From positions 395,467 to 459,466 of the forward strand of contig NZ_NPFW01000023.1 of NCBI RefSeq assembly GCF_002259405.1: 64,000 bases of DNA, given 5' to 3'. Below, piece after piece: positions 43,662 through 52,983 of the stretch. The translations under genes and the position numbers were made by a program. This stretch comes from Rhodococcus sp. 14-2483-1-2. Lineage in GTDB: Bacteria > Actinomycetota > Actinomycetes > Mycobacteriales > Mycobacteriaceae. The notes under the pieces are model-generated. The model was not told where the DNA came from and searched no databases. It saw nothing but the letters and a program-made list of their open reading frames with translations. Numbering within the stretch: position 1 is the stretch's first letter; the number at the start of each line of letters is the position of its first letter.

Positions 43662-46614
43662 TCATATCCTTCCCGACGGATCGATACCGGTGCTGGTGTC
43701 GGCGCACAGCGGCGATCTCCTACGAGACGAGGCGCGCGCGATCGCGGACTACCTTCGCGCCGACCCGAGCGTGTCGCCGACCGACGTGGCGTCGACGCTT
43801 TTCCGAACCCGATCCGCCAGAAGACACCGCGCCCTGGTGATGGCAACGGACACCGCAGCGCTGCGCGCGAGCCTCGAGTCGATCGTCGCGGGTAACCCCG
43901 ACTCGGCAGTGGTGATGGGCGAACGGCCTGCGACGACCCGTCGAACCGCGTTCGTCTTCCCCGGTCAAGGTAGCCAGCGGTTCGGAATGGGCCGGGTGTT
44001 CTACGAGTTGTCTCCCGCATATCGCAACGTCGTCGACGCGTCCGAAGATCTCCTGGTCGACGAGTTCGACATCTCCGTGCGCAGCTTTCTACTCGGTGAA
44101 GGTACGGACGACAGCGTGCGCATCGTGCAGCCCGCACTGGCGTCGCACATGATCGGGATCGCGCGAATGTGGCAGGCGGTCGGTATCTTTCCCGACGCGA
44201 CCGTCGGCCATTCACAGGGCGAGATCGCCGCTGCGTACATCAGCGGAGCCCTCACGTGGCAGGACGCGTTGCGTACGGCCGCGATCAGAAGCGAACTCGT
44301 CGCGGAGTTCCCGCCGAGCGACTACTCGATGGGATTTCTGGGCATCCGCCGAGATCGAGCCGAAGCTCTGATGGCCCGACGCAGCGGCTGGGCCGAGTTG
44401 ACAGTCGTCAATTCACCGAGTGCCATCTGCGTCGCGGGCGACGCGGCGACCGTTCGGGACATCGTCGAGAGCGTCAGCGGCTCCGGCAGTTTCGCCAAGG
44501 AAATCGGTGTGAGCTACCCCGCGCACACGTCCGCGATCGTTCGGGTACGGGATCGATTGCAGAGCAGGTTGCACGACGCATGCTCCGCCACGCGGTTCAC
44601 CGAGCCGGAAATCCCCTGCTACAGCTCGACGCTCGGCGGCGAGAGAATCACCTCGGAGATCGATCAGGGCGAGTACTGGTACCTCAACTTGCGCAACGTC
44701 GTTCGATTCGATCTTGCGGTCGAAGCGATGGCGGATGCGGGTGTCGACACGTTCGTGGAGATGTCCGATCACCCGGCCCTGCAGTTGGCCGTCGAAGACA
44801 CATTGGGGGCCTCCGAGGGCCGACTCGTGGTAGGCACGTCACGTCGTACGGCGGCCACCCTGACCGAGTTCTCGCGTGCAGTGGCGGCCGTCGCGGTCGA
44901 CAACGAGAACTTTCGGTTCGATGCGCTCCGAGACCCCTCGGACTCCGAGGTGCGGCTGCCCTTGCGAGGTTTCCCCAACAGCCGAATGAATCAGAAGCGG
45001 TACTGGGCCGACCGGTCGGTGGAGACCGCGCCCGTCCCGGTGCGCCACCCGGTCCCGGAGCGTCTCGTCGAGGCCTGGGAACCGCTCACGCGACGCAGAT
45101 TGACCAACCCGCAGAGAGTGGCGATCCTCGATCACAGCGGACGATGCGGTGAGCTCGCGGAGCAATTGGCGGCACAAGCGGTGCGCCACGGTGCCACCGC
45201 TGTGGTCGGCGATCGCAGCAACGATGAGGCGGGGTTCGATGCCGTCGTCGCATTGATGCCCCCGCTGGAGGGCATGGACGCCGAGCAGGCGTCCGAGGCT
45301 CTAGGCGAAATGCTGGAGCAACATTCGGAGTGGCTGAAACCCGCTGGTGCGCCGAACTTCTGGGTCGTCACGGTCGGCGGTCAGGCCGTGTTGCCCGACG
45401 ATGTACCGCACCTGCTGCACAGTGCGGTAGGGATCGCTGCGCGGTCGCTGGGGTCCGAGCACATCGGCACCACGTTCCGGCATCTCGACATCGAGGACGG
45501 TGCCCTCACCCCGAAGCTCGCCGCCGCGATGATGTCCGCGCTGCACACCGCCGGAGAAGCGGAACTCGCTCTGCGCGAGGGGAAGCTGTACGCACAGCGC
45601 CTGGTGCATGCCCCCGCCGCGACCGACTTCGGAGACCTCAGCGAGGTGGTGATCGTCGGCGGTACCGGCAGTGTCGGTCGCGCGGTCGCCGAGCGTCTCG
45701 CTCGCGAAGGGGCCGGCCGGATCACGCTGGTCAACCGACGCGGCGGACGGTCGGGGATCGCGAACGTGGCCGTGGAGGCGTGCGACATCACCGATCCCGA
45801 GGCTGTTGCCGCATTCGCCGCGAAGCGAGCCGGACGCCCGGCCACCCTCCTCGTTCACGCCGCTGTCGACTACGTCCACGCCTCGGGTGCCGATATCGAT
45901 CGCGCCGCGGTCGCCAGGGCCTGCGCCGCCAAACTCATCGGGATCGAGACGGTGGCCGGAGGCCTCGAGTTGGCACCGAACTGCCGAATCCTGCTGTGCT
46001 CGTCGGTATCTGCGACGTTCGGTGGCCCAGGATTGGCCGTGTACTCCTCGACGAACCGAATGCTCGACGCCTTGGCGCACCGGATGCGAGCACGCGGTCT
46101 CGATGCGGTGTCCGTGCAATGGGGCGTCTGGGCCGACGACAGTCGCACAGACGCCCATTATCACGCACTGATCGCGAGATCTGCGGAGGCTGGAATCCTC
46201 CCCATGGAGCCCGAGGACGCCCTGAACGTCGGCTTCACGGCCGAGTCGCGCAACAGCCTTGCGCTGGGCGCGGACTGGTCGACGATCGGGTCGATCTGCG
46301 AGCTCCTCGGTGTGGCGTCCTTGCTTCCCCGACGCGGCGAATCCGTCGAGGACACACCTGTGGTCGAGGCCAGCACCTCGCTTGCACCGTCGTCGAACGC
46401 ACCGGACCTACGTTCGCTCCTGGGCCGCATCATGGGCTTGGCCGACGACGACCATCTCGACCCGACCACGCCGTTGGTCGCCCTCGGTATGGATTCGATT
46501 CAGGCACTGGACTTTCACAAGAGTGTGAAGACGGCGCTGCACCGCGAGATACCGGTGTCAGCGTTGTTGGCCGGCGCTTCGTTCGACGACGTGACCTCTC
46601 TGGTCACCACCTGA
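43654..46614 (+). CDS. mbtD: Polyketide synthase AT-KR-ACP (MbtD-like)
   Basis: 986 residues from GTG 43654 (AAGGAG upstream; it starts inside the KS gene). A KS-AT linker comes first, then AT with FPGQGSQRFGMG (about 103) and GHSQGEIAAAY (about 185), then a reductase region with VIVGGTGSVGRAVAERL (about 669) and the KR catalytic SSVSATFGGPGLAVYSSTN (about 796), and a C-terminal ACP with GMDSIQALD (about 945). Domain content matches MbtD. AT selectivity is undecided: the YPAH motif is neither the clear malonyl HAFH nor the methylmalonyl YASH form. Confidence 0.9.
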   Translation: MPSHILPDGSIPVLVSAHSGDLLRDEARAIADYLRADPSVSPTDVASTLFRTRSARRHRALVMATDTAALRASLESIVAGNPDSAVVMGERPATTRRTAFVFPGQGSQRFGMGRVFYELSPAYRNVVDASEDLLVDEFDISVRSFLLGEGTDDSVRIVQPALASHMIGIARMWQAVGIFPDATVGHSQGEIAAAYISGALTWQDALRTAAIRSELVAEFPPSDYSMGFLGIRRDRAEALMARRSGWAELTVVNSPSAICVAGDAATVRDIVESVSGSGSFAKEIGVSYPAHTSAIVRVRDRLQSRLHDACSATRFTEPEIPCYSSTLGGERITSEIDQGEYWYLNLRNVVRFDLAVEAMADAGVDTFVEMSDHPALQLAVEDTLGASEGRLVVGTSRRTAATLTEFSRAVAAVAVDNENFRFDALRDPSDSEVRLPLRGFPNSRMNQKRYWADRSVETAPVPVRHPVPERLVEAWEPLTRRRLTNPQRVAILDHSGRCGELAEQLAAQAVRHGATAVVGDRSNDEAGFDAVVALMPPLEGMDAEQASEALGEMLEQHSEWLKPAGAPNFWVVTVGGQAVLPDDVPHLLHSAVGIAARSLGSEHIGTTFRHLDIEDGALTPKLAAAMMSALHTAGEAELALREGKLYAQRLVHAPAATDFGDLSEVVIVGGTGSVGRAVAERLAREGAGRITLVNRRGGRSGIANVAVEACDITDPEAVAAFAAKRAGRPATLLVHAAVDYVHASGADIDRAAVARACAAKLIGIETVAGGLELAPNCRILLCSSVSATFGGPGLAVYSSTNRMLDALAHRMRARGLDAVSVQWGVWADDSRTDAHYHALIARSAEAGILPMEPEDALNVGFTAESRNSLALGADWSTIGSICELLGVASLLPRRGESVEDTPVVEASTSLAPSSNAPDLRSLLGRIMGLADDDHLDPTTPLVALGMDSIQALDFHKSVKTALHREIPVSALLAGASFDDVTSLVTT

Positions 46615-46649
46615 CCACGTACTACCCCTTCGAGAAGTGGAGTGTTCCC

Positions 46650-46889
46650 ATGTCCGACACCATCAGCCCTGAGCTGGAAGCAATCCTTCGTGAAGAACTG
46701 CAGGTCGACACCTCACGAATAGACCGGACCTCACACCTGATCGATGAGGTCGGCCTCGATTCCGTCGGCTTCGCGGTGGGCATGGTCGCCATCGAGGAAA
46801 AGCTCGGCGTGACACTGTCGGAAGAGGAGTTGATGAGCTGCAATACCGTGGCAGACCTCGAAGACGCTGTGCTGGCCAAGCGCGGATGA
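46650..46889 (+). CDS. mbtL: Acyl carrier protein for the lipid tail (MbtL-like)
   Basis: 79 residues, a free-standing ACP with the phosphopantetheine site EVGLDSVGFAVG (Ser about 38). GTGGAG precedes ATG 46650, and the stop overlaps the acyl-AMP ligase start. It would carry the fatty acyl chain to the dehydrogenase and then to the lysine acyltransferase. Confidence 0.9.
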   Translation: MSDTISPELEAILREELQVDTSRIDRTSHLIDEVGLDSVGFAVGMVAIEEKLGVTLSEEELMSCNTVADLEDAVLAKRG

Positions 46890-48463
46890 ACGAGCTCAGC
46901 GCGCTTGCTGCCGCTGTCAGGACCTCGATGACCGAATCCAACGGCGAATTGGTCGTGTTCGATTCGACATCGAAGCAGTGGTGCCGGCATCCGTGGCAGG
47001 ACGTCCATGCCCGCGCCGAGCAGATGGCCAGGGAAATTGCGAAGGACCCGAGCCCGCTCGGGCTGATCGGCGACCCTGGCTTCGATGTGATCGCGGCGAT
47101 CCAAGGTGCCTGGTTGGCAGGGACCGCAGTGACGATTGCGCCCGGTCCCATCCGCGGTGCCGACACCGTGCGGTGGGCCGAGACGACCGTTGCGCGATAT
47201 GAAGCCATGGGCGTGCGGACCGTACTCGGCAACGGCGAGCAACTCGAGCTGCTGGCATCGGTGTCGAGTTCTCTGACGGTGGTGCCGGCGACCGACTTCT
47301 GCACGCAAGACGGAGGATTGGGCATCGAGCGGAGAACTCCCACCGGCCCGGCAATTCTCCAGAGCACCGCCGGGTCGACGGGTGAGCCACGCACCGCGGT
47401 GTTGTCGCCCGACGCCGTACTGGCCAATGCGCAGGGGCTGTTGCAGCGGTTGGAGGTGGACGGCCGGACCGACATCGGGTTCACCTGGCTGCCGCTCTAT
47501 CACGACATGGGACTAGCGTTCCTCACTGCCAACATGGTCAGCGGAATGTCGACGTGGATCGTGTCCAATTCCGCCTTCGCGGCAGCGCCCTTCAAGTGGC
47601 TGGACTGGCTGACCGAATCCAGGGCGACCGTCACCGCTGCACCGAACTTCGCATACGACATCGTCGGTCGATACGGGAAGTTCCTGAAAGACGTGGACAT
47701 GTCGGCGATTCGCGTGGCGATCAGTGGGGGAGAACCCATCGACGCCAAGGCATTCGACGTGTTTCTCGAACAGACGGCTCGCTTCGGCTTCGACCCGGGA
47801 GCAGCCGCGCCCGCGTACGGCATGGCCGAGTCCACGTGTGCGATCACCATGCCCGCTGCAGGCGACGGCGCACGTTACGACGAGGTCCAGGTCGACGGTG
47901 CCACGAGGCGGTACGCAGTGCTGGGGGAGCCCATCGACGGGATGGAGATTCGCGTGGTGGAGGCGTCGACTCGGGCACCGTCGGTCTCCGGACGAGAGGT
48001 CGGTGAAATCGAAGCGCGCGGAACGTCGATGATGTCCGGCTATCTCGGTCACCCACCGCTGGCGCAGGACGAATGGTTCAGGACCGGCGACCTCGGCTAC
48101 CTCGTCGACGGCCGATTGGTCATCTGCGGACGAACCAAGGAGCTGGTCATCGTCGCCGGCCGAAACCTGTTTCCGATCGAGATCGAGCGAGCCGCTGCCG
48201 AGGTCGAGGGTGTCCGAAGCGGTGGCGTCGTCGCGATGGCGCGGGAGAACACGGCCCGGCCCGGGCTGGTGATGGTCGCGGAATACAGGGGTACAGACCA
48301 GGAATCGGCGCGCAGCGCCGTCATCGGCGCGGTGGCGTCGGCATGCGGAATCGTTCCGGGCGACGTGGTGTTCGTCGAAGCTGGAACTCTCCCCCGCACC
48401 ACGTCGGGCAAACTACGTCGCCTCGAGGTCAAGAGGCTCGTCGAAACGGGGGCGCTGGCATGA
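46886..48463 (+). CDS. mbtM: Fatty acyl-AMP ligase (MbtM/FadD33-like)
   Basis: 525 residues of the FAAL type: ILQSTAGSTGEPRTAVLSPDAV (ATP loop), FTWLPLYHDMGLAF (typical of FAAL enzymes), PAYGMAESTCAIT, WFRTGDLGYLVDGRLVICGRTKELVIVAGRNLFPIEIE and the catalytic Lys in TTSGKLRRLEVKR. It activates a fatty acid as the acyl-adenylate and loads it on the MbtL-like ACP, whose gene it overlaps by 4 bases. Confidence 0.92.
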   Translation: MNELSALAAAVRTSMTESNGELVVFDSTSKQWCRHPWQDVHARAEQMAREIAKDPSPLGLIGDPGFDVIAAIQGAWLAGTAVTIAPGPIRGADTVRWAETTVARYEAMGVRTVLGNGEQLELLASVSSSLTVVPATDFCTQDGGLGIERRTPTGPAILQSTAGSTGEPRTAVLSPDAVLANAQGLLQRLEVDGRTDIGFTWLPLYHDMGLAFLTANMVSGMSTWIVSNSAFAAAPFKWLDWLTESRATVTAAPNFAYDIVGRYGKFLKDVDMSAIRVAISGGEPIDAKAFDVFLEQTARFGFDPGAAAPAYGMAESTCAITMPAAGDGARYDEVQVDGATRRYAVLGEPIDGMEIRVVEASTRAPSVSGREVGEIEARGTSMMSGYLGHPPLAQDEWFRTGDLGYLVDGRLVICGRTKELVIVAGRNLFPIEIERAAAEVEGVRSGGVVAMARENTARPGLVMVAEYRGTDQESARSAVIGAVASACGIVPGDVVFVEAGTLPRTTSGKLRRLEVKRLVETGALA

Positions 48464-49605
48464 ACGATCCCGACTACCGCGCACTGTTGGCCGAAGTCTT
48501 CGACGATGAGATCCGCCGATGGACGTCCGAGGCGGAGGAAGCCGAGAGCTTCCCTCGCAAACTCCTGGAACGACTCGGCGAACAGGGCGTGTTCGAGGCG
48601 AAGTGGGCACACGGGGCCACTCCGGATGTCCCCAAGCTGCTCGAACTGGCCTACCAGCTGGGTAAGCTGGGCTCGGCGGGGATCAGTGTCGGTGTGAGCC
48701 TCCACGATTCCGCCATCGCAATCCTGCAGCGGTTCGGTCGCACAGAACTCCTCAAATCTGTTGCAGCACAAGCTATTCGAGGTGAAGCGGTGCTGTGTCT
48801 CGCCGCGTCGGAATCCTCAGGAGGGTCCGACCTCCAGATCGTCGAAACCGAGGTGACCACCGAACTGGACGGATTCCGCGTCCGTGGCCGTAAGAAATTC
48901 GTGTCACTCTCGCCCATCGCCGATTACATCCTCGTGGTCGCACGCAGTGTCGATCACAATGCATCCAGTCGTCACGGCAACGTCGTGCTGATCCTCGTGC
49001 CGACCACACAGGTGACGATCGAGTCGCCGTACCGCAAAGTGAGTGCTGGACCGCTGGACACGGCCGCGGTCGAGATGGACACATGGGTGCCCGCGGACAA
49101 TCTCATCGCACGGTCGGGCACAGGACTTGCAGCGGTGAGCTGGGGACTGGCCCACGAGAGACTGTCGATCGCCGGTCAGGTTGCAGCATCGTGCAACCAC
49201 GTACTGGGAATCACGCTGGCGCGCATGAAGAGTCGAACACAGTTCGGGCAGCGGTTGTTCGATCATCAAGCGCTTCGTTTCCGGGTGGCCGATCTGCAGG
49301 CGCGTGTGGACATCCTTCGATACGCACTGAACGGCGTCGCGGCCGAGGGCAAGCTCGACCTGCGAACCGCTGCCGCCCTGAAAGTGTCCGCCGCACGGCT
49401 GGGCGAAGAAGTGATGAGCGAATGCATGCACATCTTCGGCGGATCCGGCTTTCTCGCAGACGAGACCCCGATCGGCCGATGGTGGCGGGACATGAAACTC
49501 GCGCGGGTGGGCGGCGGAACCGACGAGGTGCTGTGGGAACTCGTCGCCAACGCCATGAAGCCCGATCACGATGGGTACGAGGCGTTGGCGCGGACGATCA
49601 GCTGA
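48460..49605 (+). CDS. mbtN: Acyl-ACP dehydrogenase (MbtN/FadE14-like)
   Basis: 381 residues of the acyl-CoA dehydrogenase fold: LCLAASESSGGSDL (flavin/substrate strand), a central beta domain, the ERLSIAGQVAASCNHVLGITLARMKSRTQFGQ helix, and the FGGSGFLADETPIGRWWRDMKLARVGGGTDEVLWEL end. It would place the cis double bond near the carboxyl end of the mycobactin acyl chain on the ACP. Last gene of the plus-strand operon, convergent with mbtK 16 bases on. Confidence 0.92.
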   Translation: MNDPDYRALLAEVFDDEIRRWTSEAEEAESFPRKLLERLGEQGVFEAKWAHGATPDVPKLLELAYQLGKLGSAGISVGVSLHDSAIAILQRFGRTELLKSVAAQAIRGEAVLCLAASESSGGSDLQIVETEVTTELDGFRVRGRKKFVSLSPIADYILVVARSVDHNASSRHGNVVLILVPTTQVTIESPYRKVSAGPLDTAAVEMDTWVPADNLIARSGTGLAAVSWGLAHERLSIAGQVAASCNHVLGITLARMKSRTQFGQRLFDHQALRFRVADLQARVDILRYALNGVAAEGKLDLRTAAALKVSAARLGEEVMSECMHIFGGSGFLADETPIGRWWRDMKLARVGGGTDEVLWELVANAMKPDHDGYEALARTIS

Positions 49606-49621
49606 CCGACCCGAGAATCCC

Positions 49622-50263
49622 TCAGCTCATATCCGGAACATCGTCGGGTGTGCGTGGCACGACGAACAACGCGATACGACGGTCGGCCCGCATGTCGAGT
49701 TCGCCCAGGAACACGCCACCCGCGTACTCGGACAACCGACGCATGACGGTGTTGCGGTAGTCGGGCTCGAAGACGATGCGACGACACTTCGGGTCGAGCT
49801 CGAACACACTCGCGATGATCTTGGGTAGTAGCAGAGCTCCGAATCCTTTGTTCACGACCGACAGTTCGGCTATCGCCGCATGCATTCCGATGTCATGCGG
49901 ATCCGACGGGTAGACGCCGGCGATCTGGTCCTTGGCCGCGCGATAGATCTCGAGGTAGCCGATGTCCTTGCCCTTGAACGACCCGATCAGCGGCCTGGAG
50001 TACGAACCGTCGAGCTGCGCTTGCAGGTGGGCGTGCCACCTCTCCCGCGGCCAGTCGTACTCCCAGGCCTCGGCCAGGTGGGGTCGGTTCATCCACTCGG
50101 TGACCATCTCGGTGTCAGGAGCGGACGGCGACGAAATGTCCGTCTGGGCAACCCGAATCGAATACGGCTCGGGAACGACGGGGATGGGCGGAGCGGGAAC
50201 AGCGCGAACATCGTCACCGATGTCGCGGAGTTCGCGGGCGAGGACAGGGAAGGTTTCGGTCAC
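49622..50263 (-). CDS. mbtK: Lysine N6-acyltransferase (MbtK-like)
   Basis: About 213 residues from GTG 50263, which gives an N-terminus matching MbtK; an upstream ATG at 50323 is possible. GNAT/IucB-like features: YSIRVAQTDI, EWMNRPHLAEAWEYDWPRERWHAHLQAQL, YLEIYRAAKDQIAGVYPSDPHDIGMHAAIAELS, NKGFGALLLPKIIASVFELDP, and FEPDYRNTVMRRL. Trp-Glu-Tyr-Asp and the His of IGMHAAI fit the MbtK active-site region. It transfers the acyl chain from MbtL to the hydroxylated lysine amine. It has an iron box about 100 bases upstream, shared with the divergent gene at 50451. Confidence 0.92.
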   Translation of the reverse strand: MTETFPVLARELRDIGDDVRAVPAPPIPVVPEPYSIRVAQTDISSPSAPDTEMVTEWMNRPHLAEAWEYDWPRERWHAHLQAQLDGSYSRPLIGSFKGKDIGYLEIYRAAKDQIAGVYPSDPHDIGMHAAIAELSVVNKGFGALLLPKIIASVFELDPKCRRIVFEPDYRNTVMRRLSEYAGGVFLGELDMRADRRIALFVVPRTPDDVPDMS

Positions 50264-50364
50264 GGTTGTCGAAGTCCTTGCTCGGGTGCGGGGTATGCGC
50301 AGGTAGGTGCCGAAATCGAACATCGAGAGGACTGTGCGAGCTTCGGGTACCATGCGTCCGTAAC

Positions 50365-50383
50365 CAAGGATAGCCTTCACTAT
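50365..50383. promoter_or_regulatory. Candidate IdeR box between mbtK and the Mtb12-like gene
   Basis: CAAGGATAGCCTTCACTAT matches 14 of 19 positions of the degenerate iron box; the core AAGGxTAGCCTT is good. It lies in the divergent gap. Confidence 0.6.
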
Positions 50384-50450
50384 GGCCGGATGGCCACTAC
50401 ACGAATACCCGCAGCGCAACGAAAGCCGCGGACAGAGAGACGGACAGACG

Positions 50451-51200
50451 ATGTCGAGCACACACGACACCGAGGGACAGCGCCAAGGGCGCAGCCTCGA
50501 TATCCCCACTATTCTTGCGTCGGCCGGGATTTCGGCCATCGTGTCGGCGCTCATCGTCACCATCGGTGTCGTCGGAACAGTCATGGTTCACGGCAATCGA
50601 GACGAATCGGTGACTGCTGCGCAGCCTACTGTCGTGAATTTGGCGCCGCAGGCCGCAACGGCGGCCCAGGCGGTCCCTGCGCCCGCGGCCGCGCCGGCGG
50701 CCGCGCCGGCGGCACCGACGGCGGCGGCACCCGCACCGGCCGAGCAGGTCGCCCCGAGCGGCGGGGGAGCAGGCGTGGGCGCGGCACCTACTGCTACACA
50801 GCAAGAACCTCAGCAGACGGCGGTGCCCGAGCAGGCGCAGGTGCCGGCGCCCGCCGCGCTCAGCCCTGGACAACTCAACACCAAGATCAACACCATCATG
50901 AACGTCGGCGGGGATCGCTTCGCGCGCGCGGACGAGATCGAGGGCGGTGAAGCCGCATTGCCCAGTGTGGATGCCGTCGCCGCGTTCATCAACGTCGCAG
51001 GCGGTGCCTTCACCTACGAGATGGCAGGACCTGTCGAACTGAACGGACAGACCATGAGCGCGACTCTCGTGATGTCGTTGGCCGGCAGCGGTACTCGCTC
51101 ACAGCAGCTGGCCTGGATCTGGGCCGGCGACAAATGGAAGCTGTCCAACTCGAGTGTGTGCGGCATCGCCTCGTACGCGATGCTCCCGTGCTCCGTCTGA
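50451..51200 (+). CDS. Membrane-anchored Mtb12-like exported protein
   Basis: 249 residues. One membrane segment (ILASAGISAIVSALIVTIGVVGTVMV, about 20-46) is followed by an Ala/Pro/Gln-rich flexible linker (60-145) and a C-terminal domain resembling the low-molecular-weight antigen Mtb12 family: LNTKINTIMNVGG, ADEIEGGEAALPSVDAVAAFI, LNGQTMSATLVMSL, WKLSNSSVCGIASYAMLPC. The two C-terminal Cys probably form a disulfide outside the membrane. Position at an iron box beside transport genes suggests a role in siderophore trafficking across the envelope, but this is inference. Confidence 0.75.
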   Translation: MSSTHDTEGQRQGRSLDIPTILASAGISAIVSALIVTIGVVGTVMVHGNRDESVTAAQPTVVNLAPQAATAAQAVPAPAAAPAAAPAAPTAAAPAPAEQVAPSGGGAGVGAAPTATQQEPQQTAVPEQAQVPAPAALSPGQLNTKINTIMNVGGDRFARADEIEGGEAALPSVDAVAAFINVAGGAFTYEMAGPVELNGQTMSATLVMSLAGSGTRSQQLAWIWAGDKWKLSNSSVCGIASYAMLPCSV

Positions 51201-51223
51201 CCCGAAAGGACACCGGATCAATC

Positions 51224-52189
51224 GTGCGTGACAAGACGCTGACCGCTGCGGTATTGACGTGCGTGGCCTTACTCCTCGGAGGGTGCACGTCCGCTTCCGA
51301 AGAGCCCGCAGCCGCACCGGTCGTGATCAACCTGCCCGACGGCAGGCAGGTCACGGTCGACGGCACCCCTGCGAGAATAGTCACCCTGGGAGGGCAGTGG
51401 ACGGACGTCGCGCTGTCCTACGGAATCACTCCCGTCGGGTACTACGACGCACTCGAAGTCACCACCGGTGACCCTGCACCGTGGTTCGGCAACCGGCTGG
51501 CCGAGTCGACGGCAATCGATCCGAGCGGGGACATCGTCGAACAGATCGCGGCGCTGGAACCGGACCTGATCGTCGCTCCAGGGTTCGCCGCGCAGGCATC
51601 GCAATTCGACAAGCTCGCCCAGATCGCACCCACCATCGACAAGATCAGCGGTGAACAGATCGACCCGTGGGAGGACATGGTGACTCTGATGGGTGTCATC
51701 CTGCACGAGCCGGACAAGGGCCGCGAGATCGTCGCCGGCGTCGACGCCGACATCGCTGATCTCGCCGCCGAGTATCCGGGACTGTCGGGCAAGAGTTACG
51801 CGTTCGCGTTCATGTACGGGCCGGACCAGATCCAGGCGTTCGGTAGTGCGACCGACGGTGCGGCACAACTGTTCTCCTCGCTCGGCCTCGTCGTCGCTCC
51901 GGCACTCGCCGAGGAGTCGGCGAGAACCGGGCAGCCGCGATTCCCGATCAGTACCGAGAACGTGCCCCTGCTGAACTCCGACATCCTCGTCATCAGCGCG
52001 AGCACTCCCGAGCTCGAGGACCGACTCGTCGGACTGCCGAGCTACGGAAACCTCGACGCCGTGAAAAATGCTGCCGTGTCGCTGCTTTCGCAGACCGACA
52101 TCACCGCGATCAACGAACCTTCGCCGACCTCGATCCCGTACGTATTCGACAAGATGCGGCCGGCGCTCGAGGCCGCTGCCACCGAGTGA
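51224..52189 (+). CDS. Siderophore-binding lipoprotein (FecB/FepB-type substrate-binding protein)
   Basis: 321 residues from GTG 51224. The signal peptide ends at the lipobox LLGGCTS (Cys about 21), so it is lipid-anchored outside the membrane. The body is a type III periplasmic-binding fold: RIVTLGGQWTDVALSYGITPVGYY, AALEPDLIVAPGFAAQASQFDKLAQIAPTI, MVTLMGVILHEPDKGREIV, SLGLVVAPALAEE. It would capture ferric siderophore or a haem-like ligand. No FecCD-type permease is adjacent, so it probably delivers to IrtA/IrtB or works with a transporter elsewhere. Confidence 0.88.
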   Translation: MRDKTLTAAVLTCVALLLGGCTSASEEPAAAPVVINLPDGRQVTVDGTPARIVTLGGQWTDVALSYGITPVGYYDALEVTTGDPAPWFGNRLAESTAIDPSGDIVEQIAALEPDLIVAPGFAAQASQFDKLAQIAPTIDKISGEQIDPWEDMVTLMGVILHEPDKGREIVAGVDADIADLAAEYPGLSGKSYAFAFMYGPDQIQAFGSATDGAAQLFSSLGLVVAPALAEESARTGQPRFPISTENVPLLNSDILVISASTPELEDRLVGLPSYGNLDAVKNAAVSLLSQTDITAINEPSPTSIPYVFDKMRPALEAAATE

Positions 52190-52194
52190 GTCCC

Positions 52195-52983
52195 TTACTT
52201 TCGACGGGTCATCAGAATCAGAACCGATCCGAACACCACCGTCATGCCGATCGCCCAAGCACTCGCGGCGAGCACCGCACCCGAATCTGCTGCACCAGAG
52301 GCAAAGCCGCGCATCACCTCGACGATCTTGGAAATCGGATTGGCTTCCGCGATCGGTTCGGCCCATCCTGGTAAGTCGCCGAGTTTCACGAATCCGGTGG
52401 ACAGAAACGAGAAAACCAGCAGGACAGCACTGAGGGCTGCGTTGACGGCCTCCGCGGAACTCATCCATTCTGCGACCGCGAGCATGAACCATGCGAGTCC
52501 GAACCCGTAGACGAGCGGAAACGTCAGGAAGCCAAGCACATCGAGTAGGTCGGCCTTCGGGCCGAAACGGAACCCGAGAGCGAATGCGACGGCAGTGACG
52601 ACGACGGAGGTCATCAGGTTGCGTACGAGGTCCGCGATGGCTCGCCCGGCGAACGGGGCGATCGGCGACACAGGAAGTGTCTGCATACGATTGCGAAAGC
52701 CCGAGATTCGATCCGTGTGCGCGTCGATGGCGGTACCGAGAGTGGCGAAGGTGGTGCCCATCGCGATGAACAGTGGAGTGCTGTAGTCCACGTACTCGGA
52801 GAATCCTGCGCCGGGCATCACGACCTCGGCGAAGCTGACGCTGAGGAACAGCATCAGAATGACGGGGAACCCGATGGCAGCCATGGGCGTCGTCGGGGAC
52901 CGTCGCATCAGTGTGAACGCGCGACGCGTCATCAGCGCGGTGTCGAGCATCAGGCTCGCCCGCGGAATATCGGTGGTGGTCAT
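52195..52983 (-). CDS. ABC-2 type permease (DrrB/DrrC-like), second subunit
   Basis: 262 residues from ATG 52983, which overlaps the upstream permease stop by 4 bases. Six predicted membrane helices (for example IGFPVILMLFLSVSF, LGFLTFPLVYGFGLAWFML, AALSAVLLVFSFLSTGF, VLAASAWAIGMTVVFGSVLIL) and the ABC-2 motif NPISKIVEVMRGFASG. With the neighbouring permease and ATPase it forms a drug-exporter-like complex, most likely exporting the desferri-siderophore. Convergent with the lipoprotein gene. Confidence 0.88.
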   Translation of the reverse strand: MTTTDIPRASLMLDTALMTRRAFTLMRRSPTTPMAAIGFPVILMLFLSVSFAEVVMPGAGFSEYVDYSTPLFIAMGTTFATLGTAIDAHTDRISGFRNRMQTLPVSPIAPFAGRAIADLVRNLMTSVVVTAVAFALGFRFGPKADLLDVLGFLTFPLVYGFGLAWFMLAVAEWMSSAEAVNAALSAVLLVFSFLSTGFVKLGDLPGWAEPIAEANPISKIVEVMRGFASGAADSGAVLAASAWAIGMTVVFGSVLILMTRRK

